A stretch of 44,449 nt of DNA from Sulfuricurvum sp. (GTDB lineage: Bacteria; Campylobacterota; Campylobacteria; Campylobacterales; Sulfurimonadaceae). The notes beneath the pieces were generated by a model. It worked only from the letters and a program-made list of their open reading frames with translations. It ran no database searches and was not told the DNA's origin. The first letter of the stretch is position 1, and every line of letters starts with the position of its first letter. Shown piece after piece: positions 25,850 to 34,954 of this stretch. The stretch lies in contig JAGXHZ010000129.1 of NCBI GenBank assembly GCA_024635855.1, forward strand, positions 1-44,449, given 5' to 3'. Made by a program: the position numbers and the translations under genes.

Positions 25850-27024
25850 ACTTTAACCCTCACTTCTCCAGTTAGTAGTTTCTGCATAAGTCCTTTTTTC
25901 TGCTGTTTTAGCTCTTCAAGTTCATTTTTAAGAAGATCGATTTCTTTAGTAGTAAATCTTAAAGTATCGGCTATTTTTTGTTGCTCTTCTTTGGACGGCA
26001 GTTTAATTTCTAATTCTTGGTATTCAGATATCCAATATCGTTTGTGATCATCAGCGACGAAATTGATCATTTGCACTAATTCGTAAATTAGTTTTATATC
26101 AATAGAACTATTTCTTGGTTTAAGTATTTTCATCGCAGATGATTTTGCTTTAAATGGAAAATCTACAAATTGTGTGGCTGTAGTAAAATCATCAAAAATA
26201 ATTACAGGTAAGTTGTCTTTATAAATACCTTCGGTTTCGTTGGTATACCCTAGAATAAATGTTTTTCCAGCAGTAAGCACAGGGATTTCATAATCATCGC
26301 TGTAATTGGTATTTGAAACTAAGTATTTTGTTGGTTGCTCATATGCTAACAAGTCTCCAAGTTTTACAAATTTCCATTCATCAGTAAACCCATCAAAACG
26401 AACCTCACCGCTTAAAAGCTTTTGCATTAGCCCTTTTTTGAGCTGTTCTTTTTCTTTGATTAGCTCTTCTTGTTTTACAATAGCTTCATCCCAAGTAGAA
26501 AGAATTTGAGTGATTATTTCTTGTTCTTTTAAAGTTGGGAAAGGAAATCTTTGTTTCAGCCAACTTGTTGTTTTGAATAAGAGTTTTTCTATATGTATCC
26601 CATCACTATAGCTATAAAAGCTTTGCCAGAATTTAGGATGTCTTGCATAGTAACGTAGGAACTTTGTATTTATTTTTGTTTCATCTGTTTTGAATACATT
26701 ATATTCATTTGAAACGATAGCTCCATCCAAATTGGCTGGTACAAGACCAAAAGCACCATGAGATACTTGTCTTTTTGATATTACAAAATTATTTTCACGA
26801 ATATAAAATTGAGTTTTTACGAGTATATTTTTACCTTGATATATTCCTCTACTGTCGATCTTGCCGCTTCTTCTTACCGTGATTAATTCATACTCTTTAT
26901 CATCGTCCATATCCAAAGGTTCGATAAATAACTTGAGTACATTAGATAACTTGTATGTTTTCCAACTGTCAGGAACTATCCCTAGCTTGGTATTTTTATA
27001 CCCATTATCAGCTGATGTGCACAT
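25846..27024 (-). CDS. hsdS: Type I restriction specificity subunit S (two TRDs)
   Basis: HsdS recognises the bipartite DNA target of the type I enzyme. The 392-residue protein has two target-recognition domains (about residues 20-170 and 215-355), each followed by a conserved coiled-coil spacer. The repeated sequence KKGLMQKLLSGEVRF in the middle and KKGLMQKLLTGEVRV at the C-terminus marks the two spacers. The duplicated DNA could allow TRD exchange by recombination. It starts one base after the hsdM stop and overlaps the CD-NTase start by 4 nt. Target sequence cannot be inferred. Confidence 0.93.
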   Translation of the reverse strand: MCTSADNGYKNTKLGIVPDSWKTYKLSNVLKLFIEPLDMDDDKEYELITVRRSGKIDSRGIYQGKNILVKTQFYIRENNFVISKRQVSHGAFGLVPANLDGAIVSNEYNVFKTDETKINTKFLRYYARHPKFWQSFYSYSDGIHIEKLLFKTTSWLKQRFPFPTLKEQEIITQILSTWDEAIVKQEELIKEKEQLKKGLMQKLLSGEVRFDGFTDEWKFVKLGDLLAYEQPTKYLVSNTNYSDDYEIPVLTAGKTFILGYTNETEGIYKDNLPVIIFDDFTTATQFVDFPFKAKSSAMKILKPRNSSIDIKLIYELVQMINFVADDHKRYWISEYQELEIKLPSKEEQQKIADTLRFTTKEIDLLKNELEELKQQKKGLMQKLLTGEVRVKV

Positions 27025-27025
27025 A

Positions 27026-28513
27026 TTAAAAACCTAATTCTTTGAGATATTCACTCATTTTAGTTTTGATAATTGTCAATTCAGCTTCCACATTTGCAAT
27101 ACTTATTTTTGTCGCTTCGATATCGACTGCGTCTTCCTCTTCAAACGTATCTACATATCTTGGGATATTGAGGTTATAGTCGTTTTCTTGGATCTCTTCC
27201 ATAGTCGCTACATGAGAGTACTTTTCAATCTCTTCTCTTTTGCAGTATGTGTCAAGAATTTTTGCTATATATTCATCTGCTAAGTTATTTTGGTTTTTTG
27301 CCTTGTCAAACTCACGACTTGCATCGATAAAGAGAATGTCTTTATGGGTTCGGTTCTTTTTAAATACTAAGATAGTCGCTGGTATACCGGTACCAAAGAA
27401 TAGATTTGCCGGCAATCCAATGACGGCATCCAGTAGGTTTTCATTAATTAATTTCTCTCTGATTCTTCCTTCACTCGCACCACGAAACAACACGCCGTGT
27501 GGGAGGACAACACCCATTCTTCCTTTTTCATTGAGGCTTTTTATCATGTGTGTTACAAAGGCATAATCCCCTTTGCTTTTTGGTGGTATTCCGTAATCAT
27601 TAAATCTTCTATAGGGGTCGTTCTCTGCAAAGTCCGCCCCCCATTTATCAAGACTAAATGGAGGATTGGCGACGACAACATCAAACTTCATGAGCTTGTC
27701 ATCCTCGGTATGCAAAGGGTTCCTAATGGTATCTCCCCATGCGATCTTTGCATCGTTAATCTCGTGCAGATACATATTCATGCGGCAAAGAGCGTGAGTT
27801 TGTCCATTTTTCTCTTGCCCGTAGATAGCGAAGTTCGGGCTTCCTACCTCTTGACTAGCTTTGATTAGAAGTGACCCAGATCCGCATGTCGGATCATAAA
27901 TACGATCCCCTTCTTTAGGTTCCACGAGTTTTGCAAGCAGTGTTGATACTTCGCTTGGGGTAAAAAACTCGCCTCCTTTTTTTCCCGCGTCACTTGCAAA
28001 GTGAGCAATCAAGTATTCATAGCTATCACCGATGATATCTTGTCCGGTGAGTTTGCTCGGACTTAGATCCAGCCGGGAATCACTGAAATCTTCGAGAAGA
28101 TGCTTTAGGATGGCATTTCTCTCTTTCGTATCACCGAGAATTTTCTTGTCGTTAAAATCAACGTTCCTAAAGATCCCTTCGAGCTTTTCAGGGTTATCTT
28201 CTTCTATTTTTTCAAGGGCTTTATTGATCACTTCGCCAAGGTTGTTTGCCTCTTTATGTTTGAGTAGATATTCAAATGTGCAGCTCTCATCGAGAACAAA
28301 TTTTTCTCTCTGGAGTGCTCTTTGTACTCGATCTTCATCGCCATTGTATTTTTCATTGAGGGTTTGAAGTTTCTCTTTATAGAAATCCGATAGATATTTG
28401 ACAAATAGCATGCTGAGTACATAGTCTTTATACTGTGAACTATCCATTGTTCCTCGAAAGGTGTCACACGCTTTCCATACTACGTTGTTAATTACTTCTT
28501 TTGTTGTTTTCAT
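27026..28513 (-). CDS. hsdM: Type I DNA methyltransferase subunit M
   Basis: HsdM methylates adenine N6 in the host copies of the target and forms the core of the restriction complex. The 495-residue protein is complete. The N-terminal helical domain (VVWKACDTFRGTMDSSQYKDYVLSMLFVKYLSD) is typical. SAM-binding motif I is YDPTCGSGSLLI, the catalytic motif IV is VVANPPFS (NPPF), and GEFFTPSEVSTLLAKL precedes the catalytic domain. It overlaps the upstream single-TRD S gene (ATGA). Confidence 0.96.
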   Translation of the reverse strand: MKTTKEVINNVVWKACDTFRGTMDSSQYKDYVLSMLFVKYLSDFYKEKLQTLNEKYNGDEDRVQRALQREKFVLDESCTFEYLLKHKEANNLGEVINKALEKIEEDNPEKLEGIFRNVDFNDKKILGDTKERNAILKHLLEDFSDSRLDLSPSKLTGQDIIGDSYEYLIAHFASDAGKKGGEFFTPSEVSTLLAKLVEPKEGDRIYDPTCGSGSLLIKASQEVGSPNFAIYGQEKNGQTHALCRMNMYLHEINDAKIAWGDTIRNPLHTEDDKLMKFDVVVANPPFSLDKWGADFAENDPYRRFNDYGIPPKSKGDYAFVTHMIKSLNEKGRMGVVLPHGVLFRGASEGRIREKLINENLLDAVIGLPANLFFGTGIPATILVFKKNRTHKDILFIDASREFDKAKNQNNLADEYIAKILDTYCKREEIEKYSHVATMEEIQENDYNLNIPRYVDTFEEEDAVDIEATKISIANVEAELTIIKTKMSEYLKELGF

Positions 28514-29097
28514 TTATTTATTTCCTTATTTAAAATAGTGTCGAGCAGTTCGTTTTTGAATTGGGTCTTTAGTGTTCTGAGCTCTTCTAATAGTTCGATT
28601 TCTTGGTTGGCAAGATTGAGTATGGATACGATTTTCTCTTGAGTTTGCAGAGATGGAAGAGTTACTTCCAAATCAGCTAATTCACTCGCTTTGAGCATTT
28701 GTATCGTTGTCCCTTGAAGCTCTTTGTGAAGTCTTTTTTGTGCTTCATTAGAGTTGATATAGTGGGTGAGATAACGGCCATCGATGTCCTTTTTTGGTTT
28801 GATGATCGCCATCAGTGCCGGAACAAGCAAACCTGTACTTTCTTTATCAATATAGACAGCCGTATTCGGTTCTCGCAATCTGACTAAAATATCACCTTCA
28901 TGTGTGATATAGCTCTCATTCAACTCTTCATTGGCTATAAACTCATCGAGTTCATCATGAAGTAAATGACCCGTTGAAGAGAAAGCTTTTAATGTGACCG
29001 CGTTATATCTAAAAAATTGATCATCATGAATATCACCTTTCTTACGAATGAGAGGTAGACCGATTCTGATGATTGACAGTTTTTCTAACTTCATCAT
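28510..29097 (-). CDS. Single-TRD HsdS-like protein
   Basis: The 195-residue protein resembles half of an S subunit: one target-recognition domain (GDILVRLREPNTAVYIDKES, then GRYLTHYINSNEAQKRLHKELQG) followed by one conserved spacer (LPSLQTQEKIVSILNLANQEIELLEELRTLKTQFKNELLDTIL). The chosen ATG 29097 (or the next codon, also ATG) has GGAG just upstream; the longer frame has no ribosome site. It is the first gene of the defence operon and overlaps hsdM by 4 nt. Its presence beside a full two-TRD hsdS is unusual. It may dimerise as an alternative specificity subunit or modulate the complex. Confidence 0.75.
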   Translation of the reverse strand: MMKLEKLSIIRIGLPLIRKKGDIHDDQFFRYNAVTLKAFSSTGHLLHDELDEFIANEELNESYITHEGDILVRLREPNTAVYIDKESTGLLVPALMAIIKPKKDIDGRYLTHYINSNEAQKRLHKELQGTTIQMLKASELADLEVTLPSLQTQEKIVSILNLANQEIELLEELRTLKTQFKNELLDTILNKEINK

Positions 29098-29121
29098 TGC
29101 TCCAATTTGTTTTACAGCAAA

Positions 29122-29150
29122 ATAATACAACTATTTCGATGTTGTGTCAA
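29122..29150 (-). promoter_or_regulatory. Promoter of the defence operon (TTGACA-17-TATTAT)
   Basis: On the - strand a consensus -35 TTGACA (+ strand 29145-29150) is followed after exactly 17 nt by TATTAT (29122-29127), 25 nt before the ATG at 29097. The -10 box lies inside one copy of the 10-bp motif AAATAATACA (29120-29129), so a factor binding that motif would block it. Confidence 0.7.
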
Positions 29151-29170
29151 GTGTTTATGTTCTATTGTTT

Positions 29171-29219
29171 AAATAATACATTGAAACCTTGTGTTTTGGT
29201 AGCATATAATGTATTATTT
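29171..29219 (+). promoter_or_regulatory. ginA promoter flanked by an inverted 10-bp operator pair
   Basis: TTGAAA (29181-29186), 18 nt and TATAAT (29205-29210) form a good sigma-70 promoter for the recombinase operon. It is framed exactly by AAATAATACA (29171-29180) and its perfect complement TGTATTATTT (29210-29219). A third copy of the motif lies at 29120-29129 in the divergent hsd promoter. This suggests one repressor coordinating both operons. Confidence 0.65.
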
Positions 29220-29287
29220 CTATTGTAATACCTGTTTCTTGCTAAATTTTATTGGTAAGCATTATGAAAAACCAAAAGAGGACTCAA

Positions 29288-30454
29288 ATGTATAGGGTTG
29301 TTAATGGAAGAAAAACGCATAAAAATGGCAATATCAGCCATTTTTATTTTATTGGTACACCAAATATACCAGATTTTTATTCGAGTCTTTTTATTAGCAA
29401 TCGTTCCAAAAACTCTTTGGAATATGGTAAGCGGGTAGGATACCGCCTTGCAAAATTTTTTAACTTTTTGTCCGAAAGAGGTACTCAATATTGGAATGCT
29501 ACTGATGCAGACATAAAGGCATACATGCTCTATATCATTAACTTTGATGTGAAGACGGGTGAGATAGTAGGCGAGCCGAATATAGTATATTCGACAATCA
29601 TGAAGCACAAGGATGTGATTATTGGGTTCTACAAATTCCTATGGCAATTCGCAGATCATAGTGTTCTTCAGATCAATAGATGGAAGGAGGGACAGCTATT
29701 GGAATACAAAACAGCGTTGACGCTGCGATGGAATACAGTGGAATCAATAGCGGATGCGACTATTGACTTGTTTCTAACAAAGTTTAAGACAGCTAGTAAG
29801 GAATATATCATGGAGTATACGGATGAAGAAGTTCAAGCTATTTATTCCAACTTCGCAAACTATCGTAATCGAGCTATCTTTTTGTTGACATTGCATGGCA
29901 TGAGGATTGATGAAGTCCTTTCGATCAAGCTGAAGGATTATGCCCCGAAAACCGGTAGTGTCAAGCCGAGCAGGTCAAAGGGGAGCGGACGTGGTCGGAA
30001 GCGGACAGTGGCAATCGGTGATCAAACAGCTTCAGTAATAGAGAACTATATGCGACATGAACGGAACTCTGCTGAATTAAAGGCTAAAAAAGCTAACGAT
30101 GCACTTTTTGTCAATACTAGAGAAGTTGAAGGGGAGGTAGCTTTTACGGAATACACTGCAAATTCTTTCAGAAGTGCATTGAAAATCGCCGCAAAGAAGG
30201 CTGGCATTGAAGGTAATGTGAGAACGCACTCAGGGCGATCTGATAAGGCGACAAAACTAGTCAAAGCTATGGTGAGTGGTGATCTGAAATTAACAGATGA
30301 GACGATTCGTCACATTATGGGTTGGAAAACGATTGACTCTATTAGGCCGTATGTAGACCATGCAAGCGCGGAGATTGCACAAGAATTTGCCAAGAAACAT
30401 GCAGAAGATCTCAATAGACGCTTGACAGAGCTGAAAAGCAAGCTCAATGGTTGA
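29288..30454 (+). CDS. ginA: Tyrosine recombinase GinA
   Basis: This is the first of three site-specific recombinases of the island (388 residues from this start). The catalytic set is complete: Arg206 in LHGMRIDEVL, His314-x-x-Arg317 in RTHSGRSDK, a GW pair in IMGWKTIDS, and Tyr355 in IRPYVDH. The N-terminal part has an SAM-like core-binding domain. I chose ATG 29288 because AGAGGA lies 5 nt before it; ATG 29264 (eight codons earlier) is an alternative without a clear ribosome site. It overlaps ginB by 8 nt. The homology to GInt GinA is judged by operon organisation and size; Tn554 TnpA is a related alternative. Confidence 0.85.
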   Translation: MYRVVNGRKTHKNGNISHFYFIGTPNIPDFYSSLFISNRSKNSLEYGKRVGYRLAKFFNFLSERGTQYWNATDADIKAYMLYIINFDVKTGEIVGEPNIVYSTIMKHKDVIIGFYKFLWQFADHSVLQINRWKEGQLLEYKTALTLRWNTVESIADATIDLFLTKFKTASKEYIMEYTDEEVQAIYSNFANYRNRAIFLLTLHGMRIDEVLSIKLKDYAPKTGSVKPSRSKGSGRGRKRTVAIGDQTASVIENYMRHERNSAELKAKKANDALFVNTREVEGEVAFTEYTANSFRSALKIAAKKAGIEGNVRTHSGRSDKATKLVKAMVSGDLKLTDETIRHIMGWKTIDSIRPYVDHASAEIAQEFAKKHAEDLNRRLTELKSKLNG

Positions 30455-32867
30455 GTATCTTTATCACAAAAAGCACGGCAACTATGTTGTAATTGACGGC
30501 GAACGGTTTCGCAGCATAAAAGTCAAGATGGAATATCTCAAAGCTATATCCCTTCATTCGTATGACTGGCATTTATTTTTGGAAAATTTGCTTGACAAGC
30601 AATTGACCTTATTAGGGATTGCAGAGCAAGTGTTTGGTGAAAGGCGCGAAAGTGCGCTGGAAAAGGCGATTTGGACAATGTTGGAGATGGCATTAGTAAA
30701 ACATTCAAAGCTTGTACAGGAATATCTTGAATCACATACCCACAAGTGTTTCGGTCAATATTGGATTCATCGGTATGCGTACTTTGAATATCATGGGTTC
30801 AACATGAAAAAACTCGGATTTCTGAGAAACAAGTTTGATTGCGGAATGGATAGATTTGAAGCTGAAATGCAACATCTGATCGAACAAATGTTGTACTTGG
30901 GAAAAAATGATATCACACTTACTTTGAGAATACTTCCATTGGATCGATATGTTGCTGATGTGAACTATATGAGCCAAGGCTGGAAAAAGATTACTCTTGA
31001 TTATAGACAGTCATATGCTTTGCACAAAGATATCAAGACCTCATTGGGATTGATTTGTGACATTCAAGAAACGCTCTCCAATAGGAGATCTTTAAAAGAA
31101 GTAGCCAGCCATTTTAAGATTGCAAATTCAACGGTAATCATGTATGCGCTGATTGCATGTCAGGAATTATTCATAAGAGCCTTGAAAAAAGAGCTGAGAC
31201 GGCATATGCTCAACAATGAAGAAATCTCACTGAGTAAAGCATTGCAGGTACATATTGATCAAGAAGCAAATCTTTTACACAAACTAAAAGAGATATCGCC
31301 GGATTTTTATGATCGATTGATTAGTTTGAGTTCAAAATACCAGTATTTGCAGGCAAAGCTATATCGCGTGCTAAATAGGATTTACGCCTCAAAAAACGTT
31401 AAAACATACTGCTTCGGATATGTTCAAAATAACAAGTGGAAAAGTTTTTCGATCGAGCTTGGTGAGCTTGTAAACGACTCTATAGGTAAGGATCTGAAGA
31501 TCTATGCAATGCACCGCGCAGCACAAAACAAAGATGGATCGGTGGTGCAGAAAACAATCCAATTTTTCAAGTATGTAAAATCCTCTTCAAAGTGCTTTAA
31601 CGTAACAGCAACGGGGATATTGGAGAGTGATGTTTCTGTATATTTGAGTACGTACAAAAAGCCTAACGCAGTGAGCTCAGCAAAGAACCACATTTCTTCG
31701 TTCTACACATATCTATCGAACCAAAGAACAATTGAAGATCAGTGTGAGGCGGAATCCCTCAAAAAGATTCAGAAAATGATTGCAAGGGACTTTTCCGTAA
31801 AAGGCAATGAGCCAGAGAATCCTACTATGCCGCTACCAGAAGAGGTATATCTTGTTATTCGTTTGTATCTTGATGAGCTTGAAGCAGAAATAAAAAATGC
31901 ATTTCTTGTGATATCGGCGACGGGGTGCCGCCCTTCGGAGATTGGGTATATCGAAGTTGACTCTTTGGTATATGACAAAAAAATAGGATGCTATATTCTG
32001 GAAATTTATGCAAATAAGCAAGTAAAGGCTTATGCAAAGAAAGGGAAAAAGCCGATCAGAAAAGTGCCCATATATGATGAAGAGGTAATTCAAGCTTTTC
32101 ATGAGCAGGTGTTGCTGAGTAAAGAGGTCAGAATAGAGTCTGGAAGCAATGCGATATTCATTAGGCGTAATCAAAACCGTGCGCATCAGGTTAAGTTTCA
32201 TATACCGTCCACAAGAGAGCTTTCGCGTGATATTAATGCACTGATAGTAAAACACATGATTAAAGCAGACCTTGATGATGAATTGTGGAGATACACACCA
32301 TACCAAATGCGTTCGATGCTTGCAACAACGATGGTAGAAAAAGGTCATGCACCCGAAGAGATTAAAGCATTTTTTGGATGGATGAGCATCCACACACCTG
32401 AGAAAGCCTATGCGTATATTCGCGAGCGCAAGGTTGAAGAACTTAATACGGATCTATTCAGAAAACACTTCAAAGTATCATTGGATGAAGAACGCCTTCA
32501 AGCCTACACCAGGGAGGAGAAAGAGCAACTGTTTATTGAGTTGTATGTTCACAAGCGAAAGATGGAATATGGGGAATGCGTCCGGCATCCGATTATGGGG
32601 GAATGCGGAAAGCTTCAGGCGGTTGAGAGTTGCGCAAGCTGTGCAAGATTGATAACAGATGTGCCATATCTGAATACATGGAGAAAGTTCCGAGACAACC
32701 AAAAGGTGATAATGGCTTCGATGGTAGTGTCTTTGGAAGCTGATGGAATCTCCAGCGATGAGTACACAAAATGGGCGGAATATATCATCCAAAAACATCG
32801 TTTGGATTCATACGAGGGTTTAGTTCATGAACTTACAACTGAGGAATTAAGAAGATGTCAGCAGTAG
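30447..32867 (+). CDS. ginB: Large tyrosine recombinase GinB
   Basis: The second recombinase has 806 residues. A long N-terminal region (about 350 residues) has no recognisable motif apart from helix-rich sequence. The C-terminal catalytic domain shows Arg495 in SATGCRPSEIGY, a variant second box with Tyr619 in place of His (YQMR, Arg622), GWMSIHTPEKAYAYI with candidate nucleophiles Tyr655 and Tyr657, and RERK after it. A cysteine-containing tail (GECVRHPIMGECGKL then VESCASCARL) may bind zinc. It overlaps ginA by 8 nt and ginC by 13 nt, implying fixed stoichiometry. Confidence 0.82.
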   Translation: MVEYLYHKKHGNYVVIDGERFRSIKVKMEYLKAISLHSYDWHLFLENLLDKQLTLLGIAEQVFGERRESALEKAIWTMLEMALVKHSKLVQEYLESHTHKCFGQYWIHRYAYFEYHGFNMKKLGFLRNKFDCGMDRFEAEMQHLIEQMLYLGKNDITLTLRILPLDRYVADVNYMSQGWKKITLDYRQSYALHKDIKTSLGLICDIQETLSNRRSLKEVASHFKIANSTVIMYALIACQELFIRALKKELRRHMLNNEEISLSKALQVHIDQEANLLHKLKEISPDFYDRLISLSSKYQYLQAKLYRVLNRIYASKNVKTYCFGYVQNNKWKSFSIELGELVNDSIGKDLKIYAMHRAAQNKDGSVVQKTIQFFKYVKSSSKCFNVTATGILESDVSVYLSTYKKPNAVSSAKNHISSFYTYLSNQRTIEDQCEAESLKKIQKMIARDFSVKGNEPENPTMPLPEEVYLVIRLYLDELEAEIKNAFLVISATGCRPSEIGYIEVDSLVYDKKIGCYILEIYANKQVKAYAKKGKKPIRKVPIYDEEVIQAFHEQVLLSKEVRIESGSNAIFIRRNQNRAHQVKFHIPSTRELSRDINALIVKHMIKADLDDELWRYTPYQMRSMLATTMVEKGHAPEEIKAFFGWMSIHTPEKAYAYIRERKVEELNTDLFRKHFKVSLDEERLQAYTREEKEQLFIELYVHKRKMEYGECVRHPIMGECGKLQAVESCASCARLITDVPYLNTWRKFRDNQKVIMASMVVSLEADGISSDEYTKWAEYIIQKHRLDSYEGLVHELTTEELRRCQQ

Positions 32868-34390
32868 AAAAGACAGCATTTGTTTGGAAAGTTACATTTC
32901 AAAAGCTACTCAATGAACAATCTGACGATGAAAAGAAGGCCGAACGACAGCTTGTATCAACGCTTCAAAAGTTCTCGACTTCATCGTTTGAGAGTGATTC
33001 ATGGGTACTTGATAGGCGTTCGAATAAATCACATCCAGACACCATAGCGTTCAAGCAGTTTGATAGTCAAGGTGTCAATGGAAAGTATCTTGCAAAGCTC
33101 TTTGCCATAGTTGGATTGAATCGAGGAGTAGGTAAGAATATGTCAAAAAATTTGCAGATTTACTATCAGTTCCTTTCAGAACATCGCCTTAACCTTCATC
33201 AGGTCAGAAAAGATACGTTTGCCAGCTATATTATGTGGTTAGACAATAAAATAGGTAGGCGGAGCAATAAGCTCATATCAGACGCGTACAAGCATAAACT
33301 GCTCAGTGCTGCTTTAAAGTTTCATATTATGATGAATGGGCACTCATTTATGGCTCATATTGATGGTGCAGAAGCCATCGAAAACCCCTATGACCGAAAA
33401 TCAAAGGATAGCAAGTACAAGGTAATTGATCAGTATGTCCTAGATAAACTGGATGCGTATTTCAAGACTGATACTGCACCTTTGCATATGTGTGTGGCCT
33501 ATTGGATTATGAGACTTTATGCTACAAGGCCCGAGGATACAATGAATTATCCGCTTGATTGTGTTAAACAATTGACGGATGACATGGCAACGATCAAACA
33601 CGCTATAGTCAAAAACTCTACCAACAAAGGTGAGATTGAATATAAAATGGGGTTTCTTAATCTTCAAGAACCTATGCAGAAGATGTTGTTTAGGTTAATA
33701 GAAAATCAACAAAATATAAGTCATCATAATCAGATAGAAGTTAAGAAACAAGGTTTTTTATTAACGTATAGGCATGCTACAAACAAAAGTATCCAAATTG
33801 TATCAACTTATATGTTTGCTGATTATTTAAAGAATATACAACGTAGTCTTAAAATTGAAGAATCATGCAGGGCAATTCCTAGAGATTTCAAAAAAACTGG
33901 TATTACTATGAGAATGGAGGCGGGATGGACGACGCCACAGCTTAAACAGATCGCAAATCATCGAACTTACGATTCTATTGATGCGTATTCTGCTCCATCG
34001 GAAAGTTTTATGATTTCCGAACAAAAGAGATTGTTGGAAGCGAAGGGTGATATGAAAAGTAGGTTTTTCGTAAAAGGGAAGATAGTTAATGGAATAGGTG
34101 GCAAATATGAAGAGCACTTATTAGCAAATCCAAGAGCCCATAAGATAGCCGATCTTGGTTATTGCCCCGATGTTGCTAGTTGTGGAAACCATTTAGAATG
34201 TTTGGACTGTGATGACCTGATTCCTGATTCGGATCTTGAAGGCTACTATCTTGAACAAGTAGATAGGTACCTGACGATAGCGGAAAAACAGGTTGAGATA
34301 GGAGAAGAGACGAATGCGAGGGATTCGCATCATAGGGCGGCTCTCTTTGCATCCTTACATAACAAAGTTCAGATTAGAAAGGAGAAATAA
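32855..34390 (+). CDS. ginC: Tyrosine recombinase GinC
   Basis: The third recombinase has 511 residues. Arg225 in RLYATRPEDT and Tyr378 in RTYDSIDAYSAP are in place, but the HxxR box is replaced by Arg343-Asp-Phe-Lys346 (PRDFKKTG), so the catalytic set is atypical. ANHRTYDSIDAY aligns with the GWKTIDSIRPY of GinA. The C-terminal segment LGYCPDVASCGNHLECLDCDD is a cysteine cluster like that of GinB and may form a zinc ribbon. The TAA stop overlaps the ginD ATG by one base. Confidence 0.82.
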   Translation: MSAVEKTAFVWKVTFQKLLNEQSDDEKKAERQLVSTLQKFSTSSFESDSWVLDRRSNKSHPDTIAFKQFDSQGVNGKYLAKLFAIVGLNRGVGKNMSKNLQIYYQFLSEHRLNLHQVRKDTFASYIMWLDNKIGRRSNKLISDAYKHKLLSAALKFHIMMNGHSFMAHIDGAEAIENPYDRKSKDSKYKVIDQYVLDKLDAYFKTDTAPLHMCVAYWIMRLYATRPEDTMNYPLDCVKQLTDDMATIKHAIVKNSTNKGEIEYKMGFLNLQEPMQKMLFRLIENQQNISHHNQIEVKKQGFLLTYRHATNKSIQIVSTYMFADYLKNIQRSLKIEESCRAIPRDFKKTGITMRMEAGWTTPQLKQIANHRTYDSIDAYSAPSESFMISEQKRLLEAKGDMKSRFFVKGKIVNGIGGKYEEHLLANPRAHKIADLGYCPDVASCGNHLECLDCDDLIPDSDLEGYYLEQVDRYLTIAEKQVEIGEETNARDSHHRAALFASLHNKVQIRKEK

Positions 34391-34878
34391 TGGGAAAGCG
34401 AGGCAATCCTAATTTAAACAAAGATGCAGAACAGAAAAAAGAAAGAGCCATAAGCTTGATTCGACAGGCCGTGAAGTCATTGGAACAAAACCATGAGATA
34501 AAGAGTATTCCCGCAGTCAGTGCTAAGACCAAAGAACTTGACCCAGTTGGTAAGGGCCTCAGTGAAGCTTCATTCAGGAACAAAGAACTTGAACATATCC
34601 AATCACTCATGCTCGAATTACGAATAGGTAAATATGAAGGCTTATCGGTTGCTACTGCTGAAAAAGATACCGATATTGCTAATCAATTATTGCAGGCTAA
34701 GAAAGAGCTTGAAAAAAAGAATAAAGAGATCAAGAAGCTTAAGCAGGACAAGAAGCAACTGAACGAAAAGATTAATGTATTATTTATAGAAAATGAAGAA
34801 TTGAGAACTGCGATATACGAAGTCGAAATGAAGTTTAGAATTAGTAACCCATTTAAGGTTGCAAATAACAAAATTTAG
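34390..34878 (+). CDS. ginD: Small coiled-coil accessory protein GinD
   Basis: The 162-residue protein begins with a basic region (MGKRGNPNLNKDAEQKKERA), has a segment resembling a helix-turn-helix (GKGLSEASFRNKELE), and a long Lys/Glu coiled coil (LLQAKKELEKKNKEIKKLKQ, then KKQLNEKINVLFIENEELR). It occupies the fourth position of the gin operon, as does TnpC in Tn554-type elements. AAGGAG lies 5 nt upstream of the ATG. It probably binds DNA or the recombinases near the attachment sites. The 76 nt between it and the right attachment site contain a 9-bp palindrome. Confidence 0.75.
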   Translation: MGKRGNPNLNKDAEQKKERAISLIRQAVKSLEQNHEIKSIPAVSAKTKELDPVGKGLSEASFRNKELEHIQSLMLELRIGKYEGLSVATAEKDTDIANQLLQAKKELEKKNKEIKKLKQDKKQLNEKINVLFIENEELRTAIYEVEMKFRISNPFKVANNKI

Positions 34879-34900
34879 AGAGAAAAATTATGGAAATAAA

Positions 34901-34921
34901 TTGTACTATCAAATAGTACAA
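34901..34921. repeat. Palindrome inside the right end of the island
   Basis: TTGTACTAT (34901-34909) and ATAGTACAA (34913-34921) form a perfect 9-bp inverted repeat with a 3-nt centre, 55 bases from the crossover core. The arm ATAGTACAA recurs at 15532-15540, 23 nt inside the left core. It could be a recombinase arm-type site or the terminator hairpin of the gin operon; no T-run follows. Confidence 0.5.
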
Positions 34922-34954
34922 TAATTCCCAATAATTAAGTAGCTCAATAAACTA

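Noticed and set aside
31833..32393. Open frame of 186 codons antisense to ginB
   Set aside because: It is a shadow of ginB, whose recombinase motifs are clear, and it has no recognisable domain.
29288..34878. Tn554 transposon
   Set aside because: Three recombinases plus a small gene and a duplicated HU end fit a GInt island better than the TnpA-TnpB-TnpC set of Tn554, although they are related.
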